DNA of 64,000 nt from Lunularia cruciata (taxonomy: Eukaryota; Streptophyta; Marchantiopsida; Lunulariales; Lunulariaceae). The DNA lies in contig OX419755.1 in assembly GCA_948567375.1 (NCBI GenBank), positions 31,067,001 to 31,131,000 of the forward strand, given 5' to 3'. A program made the translations under genes and the position numbers. Under the pieces are notes generated by a model that saw only the letters and a program-made list of their open reading frames with translations, searched no databases and had not been told where the DNA came from. Every line of letters begins with the position of its first letter. Within the stretch, counting starts at the first letter, position 1. Positions 1 to 11,175 of this stretch are shown here, in pieces.

Positions 1-1570
1 GAATTACTTAGTTACGGAGTGTCCATTAGATGATTCTTTTATTTTCCTATTTCGAATCTGGAGATTCTTTTCGTTTCCATGGATTTAGAGTTCGCCACGT
101 TTGTTTGTCAATCACTCAACTTGAGTGAACGAGAATCTACCATGGTAGATGCCAAGGTACCATTTTCCCTTTCTTACTTCATGGTCTACTGCAGACACAG
201 GTGTATACATTCTTCTTCAAAAAACACTTGTAGGTGTACTCACAAGAGAATAATCATATTAGATTATCCTCGTTAGACATTGCTTTCTATACATTGTCTA
301 CAAAGAACACTTGTAGTTGTAATCCACAAGATATCCCATATTGGTGCGGTAGTCTGAAGTTTTTCGATTGATACTATTCAGGCTTAGCCTTGTTTTATCT
401 TTGTAAGGCTTGATAGGATAGTCCTATCTTTCTTATTATTCTCCACAAGTCTCTTTCTTGTTGATTTTTTCTTTTTAGCATTTTGGTTCAATTGCTATTA
501 AGAATGATTTTGTCATTGGAATATATAATTTTAGGGTTTTGAGAATTTACCCTGGTTTTGCAAGTATTTAATGTTGTGTGGAGAAAATAAGGAACTGGGA
601 ATCCAAATTTGAGAGTAAGAGAGAGTAACGGGAATCCAAATTTGGCTATGCTATGGGGTATAAAATCGTTCATCTATCTAGTCAAGAAATGTATAAAAAT
701 TACACCAAACTTTGTATGGTTTGGCCAATGTCACTGTACATCTATATTTCCATGAAATTTTTATTCACTCTTGAATGATCAATCAAGAACTGTCAAACTC
801 ACACAGACTACTAACATTAGACTATGTATACATTTACACATGGAGACAAGTATCTAGTTCTGGAATGTGTAGTGCATATTAATCCCATATCTGAACCTTA
901 GGTTGTATGGTACTAATTGCTACACATCACCTCACTCAATCCCACAAGTGGAGCCCATGCTCGTGGCCTACCAGTAGGATAAATTCTCATAAGCTTGTAG
1001 CCTTATGGCAAGTCCGATACTCATAGGAGTTATTCGTGCATGTCCCACAGCCATTTAGTAGCCTGCCTGCAGTCCCATTGGTAGTACTTTCCTTGGCTCT
1101 CATATGACACATTTATCCTGAACTTCAAGTGGATACTTGGCTTGGAGAGAGCGTTCATATACTTTGCAGACAACACATGTCAGGGCAGATTTATACTTGG
1201 TCTGAGATGATCAATTGATAGTAGCAAATGTCATGGTTACGGACCCTACATTGGAAACAGATTTGGAGGGAATGATTACACATCCCCCTAGATAGGCGGC
1301 GAGTGCAACAGCAGGTCGCAAGGTCTCCAAGTATAGGGGTAACCTCTTTGTCCCTCTAGCCTTGGAGTTATATAGCCTTGGAGTTATATGGAGAGAGTGA
1401 TGGACATAGAATTTGACACATTGGTTAGGGAGTGCACAAGAACTTATCATGTTAGGTACCAAGTGTACTACTCTCACTCTCATACTTTGTAGCATATTTT
1501 AGGCAGCATGTGTCCATTGCTCTACAAAGAGCAATGGCTTGTGCAGTCCATAGGAGAGCAATCACAGTAT
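1..1570. other. Unassigned DNA left of element A
   Basis: No gene is recognised. Short frames such as 79-276 show no family signature. Two related stretches of about 25 bp (near 223-246 and 306-330, both containing AACACTTGTAG and CACAAGA) lie 83 bp apart. The stretch ends at about 1570, where the truncated LTR of element A begins, so it is either older repeat DNA or the flank of a 5' deletion in A. Confidence 0.5.
1514..1537. repeat. Perfect 10-bp hairpin
   Basis: CCATTGCTCT and its exact reverse complement are separated by the 4-base loop ACAA. It lies 34 bp before the point where the truncated LTR-A begins. No known site type is recognised. Confidence 0.8.
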
Positions 1571-1911
1571 CACATGCTTAGTGGAATATGCCCATATGGA
1601 TGGATATTTCTTTATATTTTTTGACTTTACTTGACTTTTAGCTTAGTAACTTGAGTTATTGTGGTAAATAATAAATTTAATGTGTAACTATTTCACAAGT
1701 ATATAAACAAGGAGTGAGGAGGTGTTCATCATCCTTTCATTTGAAACTATCTCTCTCTCATTGAGTTCTCTAGTGAGCAATGTCTTGAGTCTTGGAGTGT
1801 TAGCCTTGGAGGAGTATGATGGAGTTGGGGTTCCTTGCCTTCTTAGTCCATAGTGCGCTACCATAATAGCCATCAAAAGTTTATTTTGATTGAGAGACAA
1901 TCAAGCTCTTA
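1571..1911 (+). repeat. 5' LTR-A, truncated on the left
   Basis: From ATCACATGCTTAG onward this matches the second half of the LTR at 7893-8580, including the TATAAA-type stretch near 1700 and the segment around 1740-1870 ending near CCATCA. The first half of the LTR is absent, so the element lost its left end. Confidence 0.85.
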
Positions 1912-1915
1912 GTTT

Positions 1916-1933
1916 TGGTTCTGTTGCCAAGAC
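1916..1933 (+). other. Primer-binding site of element A
   Basis: TGGTTCTGTTGCCAAGAC follows the LTR directly and resembles the tRNA-Asp-type primer site TGGCGCCGTTGCCGGGGA of Tat/Athila-like plant elements (11 of 18 positions by eye). The family copy in element G (reverse strand, 27130-27147) begins TGGTTCCGTTGTC, which supports the site. Confidence 0.6.
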
Positions 1934-3240
1934 CTCTCTAGAAGGCAAGATAATGTTCCACGTACAATTCTATATTAGACAAAAGGAGGCTATGAGAGCT
2001 CACTTGGAGAGAACTTTAAGGGAGGAGAGGGCCCAACTTATGTTAGAGAACTTGGACCCATTTGTATATCCTATAGTTCATTATGATGTCTTTGAGGTGA
2101 TTTTGTATATCTTGTACACATAAGAGGATTTGGAGAGATTGTGTGAGGTGGATTGCAGATTTTGGAGATTAGAGTGATTTTGGGCAAAATTTTAAGTTTG
2201 AGATCTGGACTTGAAATTTCTACATATGATAGCTTGGGTTATCTTTCAGTTAGCAAACTTGAAATTATTGTGAGAACTACTATGTGCACTGGGCTAGAAT
2301 TTTTGAAAATTGATAGGGTAAACTACTCCCTCAATTACATGCTCTCTAGAAAATTGTATAGAGTCTGCCATTTCTTAAATTTCTTGTGGATTGTTGTAAA
2401 CTTTTAAAAAAAATTCAGTGCATTGTATCCTACCTGTTGAGACAAAAATTAAAGAGATCTCATTCTTGAACAGAGAGTTATAAGTTTTTAAAGTGAGGGG
2501 GTGGTTTTTGGACCAAATCTCAAATATGTGTGCTAAATAGAAAGGTGCCTAGGCCAAATGATTCAATGAAAAGATATGAAATTTTTCATGGATGGATGCC
2601 CTGAAGTTATTATCAAGTTTGAAGAATTTCAAAGTACTGTGACATACCTGTTGAGAGATTTGAGTGATATTGTGGAGAGTGGTCAATTTTGCAGAGTTGA
2701 GCTCATGCATGAGGAGTGTGAGAGCAACAAAAAGCATGTTTGAGTGTTTAGACTCATCTTGGGAACATGGAGGTTCACCAAGAGTGGAACTTGAGGCTAT
2801 GCAAGGTTCCCCAAAGGTTTGAGGTGATTTTAGGGGTGGATTTGAGGAAAAAAGAGTTTAGAATAGAATTTGAAGAGAGTGTTGAGAGGATCCAAAAACC
2901 TACACCACTTGAAGGAAAGAGTGAGTCTAAGTACTTTTTATGTGGAGAGAAGAAAAAAAAGGCAAGTTCATGTCCATTGAATTTTGAGAGCAATAGATTG
3001 AGGGAAAGGAGAGGCTTAATTGACTTGGGTTTGCATGTTGGACCTTCTTCACCAATATTGGGAGGGAGAAGATCTAAGACCAAGGAATTGTGTGAGGTTT
3101 GTGGAGTGGAAGGACTTCCAAAAGGACATGAGTGTAGTGGAGTTAGAGTATTTTTGAAGACTTTGGTGAAGGATCTTGGAGAGAGTCTTAGTATAGCTAC
3201 AGAAATACTACCACCTTCATCAACTAGTTCTCAAGATTAG
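1916..3240 (+). pseudogene. Pre-gag reading frame of element A with a Cys/His motif
   Basis: Two pieces are visible. The first (about 1937-2123) has a partner in element G (27169-26936) that is about 80% identical at protein level and includes the shared block FYIRQKEAMRAHLERTL. The second (2767-3240, 157 residues) contains a CX2C...HXC array (CEVCGVEGLPKGHEC, residues 110-124) and an earlier CGEKKKKASSC stretch. Frame conservation between A and G suggests it was once a protein made upstream of gag. It is not the canonical gag, which starts near 3461. Its function is unknown; a small zinc-binding fold is an inference. Several stops break it between 2123 and 2767. Confidence 0.6.
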
Positions 3241-3460
3241 TGATGGAGATAATTTTTTAACTTATGGAAACTATCCATAAGAGTTCAATTAATATGCACT
3301 CTAAGATTTAGAGTTGCTATAGAAATTTTGGAGCAACCTAAACCTTTTGTGTTCCCTAGGGTGGATTACTCTCAAATTGTGTTAGTCATGTATATATTGT
3401 ATTGGTTATAGAGTGAAGATAAAAAATTGCAAGAAAAGAGGAAGATAGTGAGAGGCTAAG

Positions 3461-4434
3461 ATGTGGAAATTTCTGATTTTCTTTGGCAAGGATGGAGAAG
3501 ATGTGGAAGCCTTTGTGAAAGACTTCAAGAGAGCTTGCATAGAAAACAACAAAAGGAGGAAGAATGAATGGGTCTCATTATCACCAAATTTCTTTGAGGA
3601 TGCAATACTTACATGGTATGGATCAGAATACCAAAAGAGAGAGAGGAGAGATGGGCAAGAAGAGTCTTGGGAGAGTTTGGCTTCAGCACTCATTGAGAAC
3701 TTTCTTCTAGATATGAGAAATGATTGATGAGTGAGGTTACCTTTTTCAGGCAAGGAGACAGAGAGAAAGTGAGAGTTTATGTAGAAAGAATGGAGAAGTT
3801 AGAGTCCAGATTTTGCATAGTATTGAGGAAGGGTGGGGATGATGTGGATATAACTATGATTATCGTATGATCTATGCTCACCAAGAATTTTGTAGGAGGA
3901 TTGAGACCAAAGATTAGAAGTTAGGTGAGATATGAGAAACCTTCTCCCAAGATTGAAGCTATCAAGATTGTAATTTATATGGAGGAGAGTTTGGAAGGGG
4001 ATGAGAGTGATTTGGTGGTGAAGGAGGTTGTGCATCCTCCTCAAGGCTACAAGTATGGGGGAAATTCTGATACTTTGGTAGTAAAGGTTGCAACACAAGT
4101 AGTTCTTGCACCTCTACCAAAGAATCCACTTCAAACCATCACTGAACAACTTGCAGATCTCAAGATCAATGTAGTGCAACTATGGGAGAAGAAAGAGGTG
4201 GATCAGAATGTGGGAAGAGGGCCTAATAGTTATGGAAGTTATCCATATAGAGGAGGCCAACCAACTAACAATTTCAATGAGAGAAATTGTTTTGGTGGAG
4301 GAAGAGGTCATATCCAAAGGAAGTGCCCAAATTCCACTTACCATGGAGGAAGGGGTTATGAGAGAGCCAATAGAGGGAAAGAGGGAGGTAGTGAAACCCA
4401 AGTGCTCCTAATCCAAACAAAGGTAAGGAGATAG
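3461..4434 (+). pseudogene. Gag of element A
   Basis: Frame 3461-3727 contains FFGKDGEDVEAFVKDFKRAC and the Gag-type block around TWYGSEYQKRERRDGQEESW. After stops at 3727-3900 the frame resumes at 3925-4434 and ends in a Gly/Arg/Asn-rich tail with one incomplete zinc knuckle (CFGGGRGHIQRKC). The minus-strand copy at 24417-23614 is the better preserved version, at 267 residues without a stop. Gag packages element RNA in virus-like particles. This copy is inactive. Confidence 0.85.
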
Positions 4435-4839
4435 CATCTATAGATGTGGTTGAAAGCAAATATGAGAAGGGAGAGTGCTGAAATTCCAAGAGTCTTAATT
4501 TGGAGCTTTTGGCACAAGAGAATAAGAGAGCTCATTTTGCAAAGGATGTGCACTCTTCTCAAGTATTTACTCCTAGCAAGGATACTCTTATGTCTACTAG
4601 AACACTTTCACCTCAATATCATCAAGAAACAAAGTCCAAGAAAGAAGTTGGAGATGGAGGACTTCTTGATCTCCATGCAACGATGGAACTTCAATGTGTT
4701 GGAGGATGTTGGGAATCACAAGGCTAACATCATAGTGGGCAAATTGATTGCTTTGAGCTTAGAGGTGGTTTGAGTTGTACAAGGAGCATGAGGAAGAAGA
4801 AGGAAAAAGCTCTAGTATCAATGGGGGTGGTGGATCCCA

Positions 4840-5376
4840 AACCAGCACCATGGGAAGCTTGTGAATATGCCTCCAAGATTGATGTGAGAATGAATGGTCA
4901 CAACATCAAGGATGCTTTGGTTGATAGAGGGTAAACAAAGAATGTCATGTCAAAAAAGGTTGATGAAGAAGTTGGGTATAATACCCTCTAGACCTTCAAC
5001 ATTTGTGGTGAGCATGGTAAACAAGCAACAAGTTCAACCAATAAGGATGATGGATAAGGTGGTAGTTTCAATTGCAGGAGTCCAAAATCTCATGGCTTTC
5101 CAAAGTCTTGAAGGATTCAAGCTTTGACTTACTTCTTGGGAGGCCATGCTTGAGAGCAACACACACAACTTATTGATGGCACAAAGATTGCTTGAGGATT
5201 GGGCCACCAAACCATAGAGTCATAGTTCTTGTGACTAACACCACCAACACTTCACATTTAGATACACCATCTTCTAATTACTGGGAATCAGATTTAGAAG
5301 AAGGAGCTTTAGGTGTGGACACAAGCATGGAGGAGGAGATTTCCACAAAGGAGGATGAATTTGAATCTGATTAAGA
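4840..5376 (+). pseudogene. Aspartic protease region of element A
   Basis: Split over frames at about 4860-5376. The catalytic triad position reads DALVDRG in place of the usual DSG/DTG, followed by a stop, and the later flap-side strand is near SFDLLLGRPCL in a shifted frame. It would have cut the Gag-Pol precursor. The Ser to Arg change at the active site and the stops make it dead. Confidence 0.6.
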
Positions 5377-5377
5377 T

Positions 5378-6420
5378 GTGTATCCTTTGTGTATTATGGA
5401 TGTTGCACCTAAGCCAAAGGTTTTGAAGGACCCAGATAAATCACCATTGACACTTGAAGAGATAGAAAGAAGATTATCTACTCTCAAGTATGGACCAAAT
5501 GTTACCAAGGAGGAGAAGGTGAGATTTGAGGAGATTGTGAGATTTGAGGAGATTTTTTGCCTGTTCATCCATGTGTTTGTTTTCAATTACAAGGATCTAA
5601 AGGAAGTCACCTTGGAGGAGCACAAGATTGAGGTGTAGTCACATGCAAGACCAATCTACCAAAAGCAACATTGCATTAGCCCACCAATATCTTTGGTGGT
5701 GAAGGAGGAGATTAATAAGCTCAAGGAGGTTGGATTTATCTTTGAGGTGGAGATTTAGGAATGGGTGTTTCCTATTGTGATTGTGAAGCAAAATAATTGC
5801 AAGCTTTGGGTATGTGTGGATTACAAGAAGCTTAATCTTTACTAAGAAGGACTATTACTCTTTGCCATTCATTGGAGAAGGTTGAAAGTCATGAGAGGTA
5901 CAATTTTGGAGATGGTTAAAGTGGATATAACCAAATCAAGATTGCACCAAAGCATCAACAACTCACCACATTCACCACACCTTGGGGAACTTACACTTTC
6001 AAGGTCATGCCTTTTGGGCTTTGCAATGCTCCAATTACTTTCCAATGGTTCATGAACAAGGTATGTGAACCTTTCATTGGGAAATTTGTGAGAGACTTCA
6101 TTGATGACGTTTGTATCTATGGGAGCAAGGAGGAGCACTTTGAGCATCTAATCGAGGTCTTGCAATGCTTGGATGAGGCAAATGCATCACTCAATCCAAA
6201 GAAGTGCATTTTTGGATGTGAAGAAGGTCTACTTTTAGGGCACATCATCTCCAAGGATGGAATAATAATTGATATCGAGAAGGTGAGGAAAATCCCAGAC
6301 CTTCCATCCCCTTCAAGCTTGACAAAGTTACGCTAATTCTTGGGGATGGTTGGGTACTATAGGATGTTCATCTTCTTATTTTCCAACAAGGCATATGCAT
6401 TAACCATCTACATGAAGAAG
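5378..6420 (+). pseudogene. Reverse transcriptase of element A
   Basis: Frame 5378-5638 is the N-terminal connecting region. The palm follows after frameshifts, and frame 6007-6336 carries MPFGLCNAPITFQ and the catalytic FIDDV (the YxDD-equivalent motif) at about 6097-6111. The downstream GHIISKDGI and KVRKIPDLPSP blocks are typical of Ty3/gypsy RT. Stops near 5640, 5758 and 6336 break it. Confidence 0.85.
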
Positions 6421-6519
6421 AATACATGGTGATTTTGGAGGACGAGGAGGCTCTCAAAGCTTTTGAGGAGCTCAACCAATCCCTTGTTGTAGCTCCAATT
6501 CTTGCTAAACTTAATTGAA

Positions 6520-6770
6520 GTAAGTCTTTCATCCTCTACATTGATGCTTCTAATGAAACTATAGGATGCACTCTTAGTCAAGTAGACCAAGATGGGCATG
6601 ATCATCCAATAGCTCATGCTAGTAGGCAGATGGTTTCAATAGAAAAGAACTATTTTGTCATGGAGAGAAAAAGGTTGGGTGTGATCTTTGGTCTCAAGAA
6701 ATTTAGACACTACTTGATTGGAGGGGAAGCCACCATTATCACATATCACAAGGTTTTGAAGTACATGAAA
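6520..6770 (+). pseudogene. RNase H of element A
   Basis: The region reads YIDASNETIGCTLSQ (first catalytic Asp) across 6538-6590, then a segment with IEKNYFVMERKRLGVIFGLKKF (catalytic Glu) at 6640-6705. The domain ends abruptly at ITYHKVLKYMK, where a 15-bp inverted repeat occurs. The sequence that follows is integrase, so the end of RNase H and the tether to IN have been deleted. Confidence 0.8.
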
Positions 6771-6785
6771 GTACTTCAAAACCTT
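6750..6785. repeat. Perfect 15-bp inverted repeat at a deletion junction
   Basis: AAGGTTTTGAAGTAC at 6750-6764 is followed by a 6-base loop and by its exact reverse complement at 6771-6785. It sits where RNase H is joined to integrase out of order, and GAAGTACATGAA is repeated once more at 6786-6797. The structure probably arose when the deletion formed. Confidence 0.85.
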
Positions 6786-6807
6786 GAAGTACATGAAGGT
6801 TTAGTAC

Positions 6808-7850
6808 GTGGAGCACAATTTTGCAGGAAAGGTGAATGCTTTCAAGATTCTAAATGCAAGTTATCATTGGAAAGGGATTTTCAAGGATTGCAAAACTTGT
6901 CATGTTCTTCAAGCTTTTGCTAGAAATTCTACATCCGCTCCACCACTTAGATCAATTCTATTGCTAGGACCTTTTGAGAAGTGGAGAATTGATTATGTTG
7001 GTCCTCTCAATGGAACCCCAAGGAACAATCCGTACATTCTGGTGCTTACTGATTACCTTACCAAGTGGGTTGAGGCTAGACCATTGAGGGACAAGAATGA
7101 AGATGAAGTGGGTTGATTTCTTTATGAATGCATTATCATTAGGTTTGGATGCCCTTTGGAGTTGGTTTTTGATAAAGGAGGAGAGTTTACTGGAAGCATC
7201 ACTGTAGCCATGCTACAACATTTCTCTATCACCCATAGAGTAACTACATCCTATACGCCAAATTCCAATGGCTTGGTAGAGAGAACCAATTAGACCTTGT
7301 GCATAATGTTGGCCAAAGATGCAGAAATGGAGGGAGCTAAACATCATTAGGACAAGAGGATTCATGCAATTTTGTGGGAGTATAGGACAACCATGAAGAC
7401 TTCCACCAGATATTCTCTATTTTAATTGATATATGGTATTGAGTCTACCTTACCTATTCACTTTGATCTTCCTACCTTCCAAATAATCCATAGGAGATTG
7501 AAGAAAGCACAAGGAGGTGATGCATGGAAGTCAAGGAAGGATCAACTCATGGAGTTGCAAGAGTAGTTTCTATGCTTCAAGTGGAGAAAACCTAAAGGGA
7601 ACAAAAGGAGAACTATGATAAGAAGCAAGGCAAGAAGAAATGGAGCCTTTCAAAGAAGGTGATTGGGTAATGTTGTTTGATTCCATTCAATACAAGAAAC
7701 TGCAAAAGAAGTTTTTGCTTAAGTACTTTGGACCTTTCATAGTGGAGAAGGTGTGTGGCAATTACACATATGATCTCAAGGAGTTGGGAGGAAGACAATT
7801 TGATAGGATTAACCATGATAAGTTGAAGATGTATCATAGAAGGTAGAGAG
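6808..7850 (+). pseudogene. Integrase of element A
   Basis: The frame enters after the HHCC region (CKTCHVLQAFAR), then shows the core: Asp in WRIDYVGPLNG, Asp in VFDKGGEF and Glu in NSNGLVERTN, which is the D-D-E triad. The C-terminal part (7640-7846) carries GDWVMLFDS and KYFGPFIVEKV, the GPY/F module typical of Ty3/gypsy. Stops at 7116, 7290 and 7423 among others break it. A weak purine run (AGTTAGGGTAAA) lies just before the 3' LTR. Confidence 0.85.
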
Positions 7851-7892
7851 ACCTTCACTTTGATGACAAAGTGAAAATTTAGTTAGGGTAAA

Positions 7893-8580
7893 TGTAACAC
7901 CCATTTGTGCATGTGGGTGGTATTGTGATATTTAGCTTGGTATGACAAGTACTTGAGACGTATTATTTATATAGAGATAAAGGATGATTCTACATTAGTC
8001 ATGATGAGCTAAAGTTAGTCATAGTTAAGATAATAGGAACCTTAATTTAGAGCAAGTGGAAAAGATGAGCACCACTATTTTGGATTCTAGTGTGTTGACT
8101 TGGTATTATTCCAAGGTGTTTGGCTTTGAAGAAAGAGTTGAGAACTCTTGGGCCCACAATCCTTTTTGTTTTGGATTCTTCTATAGTCCAAGGATAGCCC
8201 ATGTTAAGGAATCTTTGACTTAGTGGTTGAGTCAAGATAAGCTCACATGCTTATGTGAATAGATATTCCTTTATACTTTTTGACTTTACTTGACTTTTAG
8301 CCTAGTAACTTAAGTTATGGTGGTAAATAGTAACTTTAGTGTATAACTATTTCACAAGTATATAAAGAAGGGAGGAGGAGGTATTCATCATCCTTTCATT
8401 TGCAATTATCTCTCTCTCATTCAGTTCTCTAGTGAGCAATGTCTTGAGTCTTGGAGTATTAGCCTTGGAGGAGTATGATGGAGTTGGGGTTCCTTGCCTT
8501 CTTAGTCCATTATGCACTACCATAATAACCATCAGAGGTTCATCTTGAGTGAAAGACAGGCCGGCTCAGAGTACTTGCCC
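7893..8580 (+). repeat. 3' LTR-A of element A
   Basis: Begins TGTAACACCCATTTGTGC and ends near GGCCGGCTCAGA. It is about 690 bp and is the most complete uninterrupted LTR-A here. It contains a TATAAAG box near 8361. Its end is set by comparison with the minus-strand copies, which begin TGTGAGCYGGCC (10528, 27148). Confidence 0.9.
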
Positions 8581-8589
8581 TTACTTTTG

Positions 8590-9570
8590 ATATAGCCATG
8601 GCTACTCATATTGAGCAGTTGGAGCATAGATTGGCTAGCATGGCTAGAACTTAGAGGAGATCAGATTTAGGTGCTAAGGTTCCCACCTCATATGTTGGGG
8701 ATAGAGATGTCTTGGACTTCATATGTGGAGAAGAATAGGTGGATTCATCTATTGCAATGACTAGGAGTGCAATACATGCTCTAGAGCTTAGAGGAGCTTG
8801 GAGTTAGACCCACAAAGAGGAGAGGCTAATATATATGTCAAACTCTCCTAGTCTTTTACACTCTTTGAGCCACTATAGATGATATCCATGACTCCTACAC
8901 GTCCTAGTGCATGTGTGGTAGGTGGTGATAGGATGCCTGATAGACTACCTACTTTTCAACCACCTGCTTCTACACCAATTGAGTCTAGGTTGATGCTGGG
9001 GGTGGCTTAGTTGATTATACGCTTCCTTTTATTCTCAGATGATGACATGTTTATATTAGGAGTTGGTCTAGCCCCAATGTTTTGGTTGGCTACCACACTT
9101 TGTGACAATAGGGATGATGTGGTTCTTGTTTCTAGAGCAAAGGTAGTTGATAGTGGAGGTGACTTGGTTGAAGAGCATGGGATCTACTCAATGACCAATG
9201 GTTTATGGCAAGCATCAACAACTAGATTGGAGCAATTGCCAACTAGACTGGCCTTTGAGCTAGCATGGTTTACATCTAGGGTTGTCCTATCGGATAACCA
9301 AAGGAGGATTTGGTGGGACATTCAAGGAAGGTCTATATACCATAGAGGGTCTTATTAGACTCTGGTGCGCAACCCCTTATGTTGGAGAAGGTTGTAATTA
9401 TTGGTCTAGAGTTACGGAAGACCGATGTGGAAAGATATCTATTTCATATCCAAATATATCTAGGGGTGGTTTTACACATTACATCACATGTGGACAGCTC
9501 ATTGTTCAGATTCAACTTGGTCATCTGACGGGTAGCTCTATGGTGAGAGCTTAGGCCATTGTGACCGTAA
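8590..9570 (+). pseudogene. Gag C-terminus and protease of element B
   Basis: Reads a Gag-like segment homologous to the F frame at 34376-33663: the block near 8700 (VGDRDVLDFICGEE) matches GNRDTLDFMCGAA in F. At about 9346-9363 comes VLLDSGAQP, the aspartic-protease active site. The rest of the protease shifts frame (9282-9554). Stops are frequent. Confidence 0.75.
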
Positions 9571-10069
9571 CTAAGTCATATGATGTGCTAATTGGTAGAA
9601 TAGTATCATACTCCTTCAATATTGACTATTGAAAGGAGATAGCTTCCTTTAGACCAAGTTAGCAGTAAGGTGAGGGATGGGTATGTTGCCTACCAATATG
9701 CTTTAATAATGGTAGTCTTAGTTCACTACAGTTTGAGACCATGGTGGCGTTAGTTTTAGCTTTTAGTGATTTGTTACTTGGCATGATGACTTATTGGAGG
9801 GGAATGTCCATGTAGAGGATACTCTAGTACTAGAAGAAATCACTTGAATTTGGAGGATGAGTGTGATCATTACATCCACCTTGGATGTTCCATTGTGGAG
9901 TTTAGAGGAGATATTGTAGCAACATGCAGATCAATTGATGCAAAAAGCTTGGAGTGGAGCCTTTATACCATTAGGAGACTAGTGTGAGGATGGCCTCCAG
10001 AGTCAATTACCTTGATCACTTTGGACACTACACTCATTGCTTGGCAGTTTCCAATTTCCAGTAAATGGA

Positions 10070-10527
10070 GTATGTCTATTGGAGTTGTTTGGTGGGATTA
10101 GCATTGGACTAGCTACGGTACTATAGGCAGGTATACAAGTATAGAGGTACTTGTATGTGGAGAAAGATTAGATTGCTATGCAAGTTGCTCTATATCATGT
10201 GGCACACTTGGCCTATTAGTATCATGAGTTATTATCAATTTTAGCAGTCAAGGGTTACCAAAAGACCCTATGAGCAAAAATTTCCTTATTGGAGGCGTAG
10301 TATCTAGAGAGCCATGGTCCCATGCATTTGGTGATTTCTAGATGACCATGTAAGGATCATACACCTGTTAGCCAAGGTCTAGGTCTTTAGGATCCCCATT
10401 CTAGTGTGTTTTGGTAGATGTTATGTATGATATAACATCTCTAGGTTCATTAGTCCGTTTCTCCAGCTTATATTTTGGAGAACATTTCTTTGATGGGTGA
10501 TTCTCACACTCGGTTGGTGGCAAGTAC
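10070..10527 (+). pseudogene. C5 DNA methyltransferase of element B, N-terminal half
   Basis: Cytosine-5 DNA methyltransferases move a methyl group from S-adenosylmethionine to cytosine. Motif I, the cofactor loop, reads ELFGGISIGL from 10082. Motif IV has the catalytic Pro-Cys at 10346-10351 (ISR-stop-PCK, where relatives have a Trp before Pro-Cys and Gln after it). Motif VI reads LENISLMGD from 10475. The half ends at the LTR-A insertion at 10528, and the other half resumes at 19465. Several internal stops are present. The identification rests on the motifs in order and on alignment with F. Confidence 0.8.
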
Positions 10528-11175
10528 TGTGAGCTGGCCTGTCTCTCACTCAACATGAACCTCTGATGGCTATTATGGTAGTGCACCATGGACTAAGAAG
10601 GCAAAGAACCCCAACTCTATCATACTCCTCCAAGGCTAACACTCAAAGACCCAAGACATTGCTCACTAGAGAACTCAACGAGAGAGAGATAGTTGCAAAT
10701 GAAAGGATGATGAGTACCTCCTTGCCCCTTGTTTATATACTTGTGAAATATTTATGCACTAAATTTACTACTTACCAAAGTAACCCAAGTTACAAGGCTA
10801 AAAGTCAAATAAAGTCAAAAAGTATAAAGGAATATCCATTCACTTGGGCATATTTCACTAAGCATGTGATCTTATCTTGATCCAACAACTAAGTCATGGA
10901 TTCCTTCACATGGGCTATCCTTGGACTATAAAAGAATCCAAAACCCTAAACAAAGAGGCTTGCAAGCCCAAGAGTTCTCAACTCTTTCCTCTAAGCCAAA
11001 CACCTAGGAATAATACCAAGTCAATACACTAGAATCCAAAATAATGGTGCTCATCTTTTCCACTTCCTCTAAATTAAAGTCCCCTCTATCTTAGCTATGC
11101 TTAACTTTAGCTAATCATGATTGATGTAGAACCATCCTTTATCTTTATAATAATATCTCTCAAGTATTTATAATA

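Larger units (their letters stand above)
1571..8580 (+). mobile_element. Element A: decayed Ty3/gypsy LTR retrotransposon
   Basis: The order is truncated 5' LTR (1571-1911), primer-binding site (1916-1933), a pre-gag reading frame, gag, protease, reverse transcriptase, RNase H, integrase and 3' LTR (7893-8580). The RT-RH-IN order defines Ty3/gypsy. Many in-frame stops and frameshifts split every domain, so the copy cannot encode its proteins. The same family supplies element G on the minus strand and LTR copies at 10528-19464, 27148-37455 and 43550-44242. No target duplication can be read because the 5' end is missing. Confidence 0.9.

Noticed and set aside
79-276. Plus-strand frame of 65 codons at the left edge
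   Set aside because: No motif or copy elsewhere in the window; too short to support.
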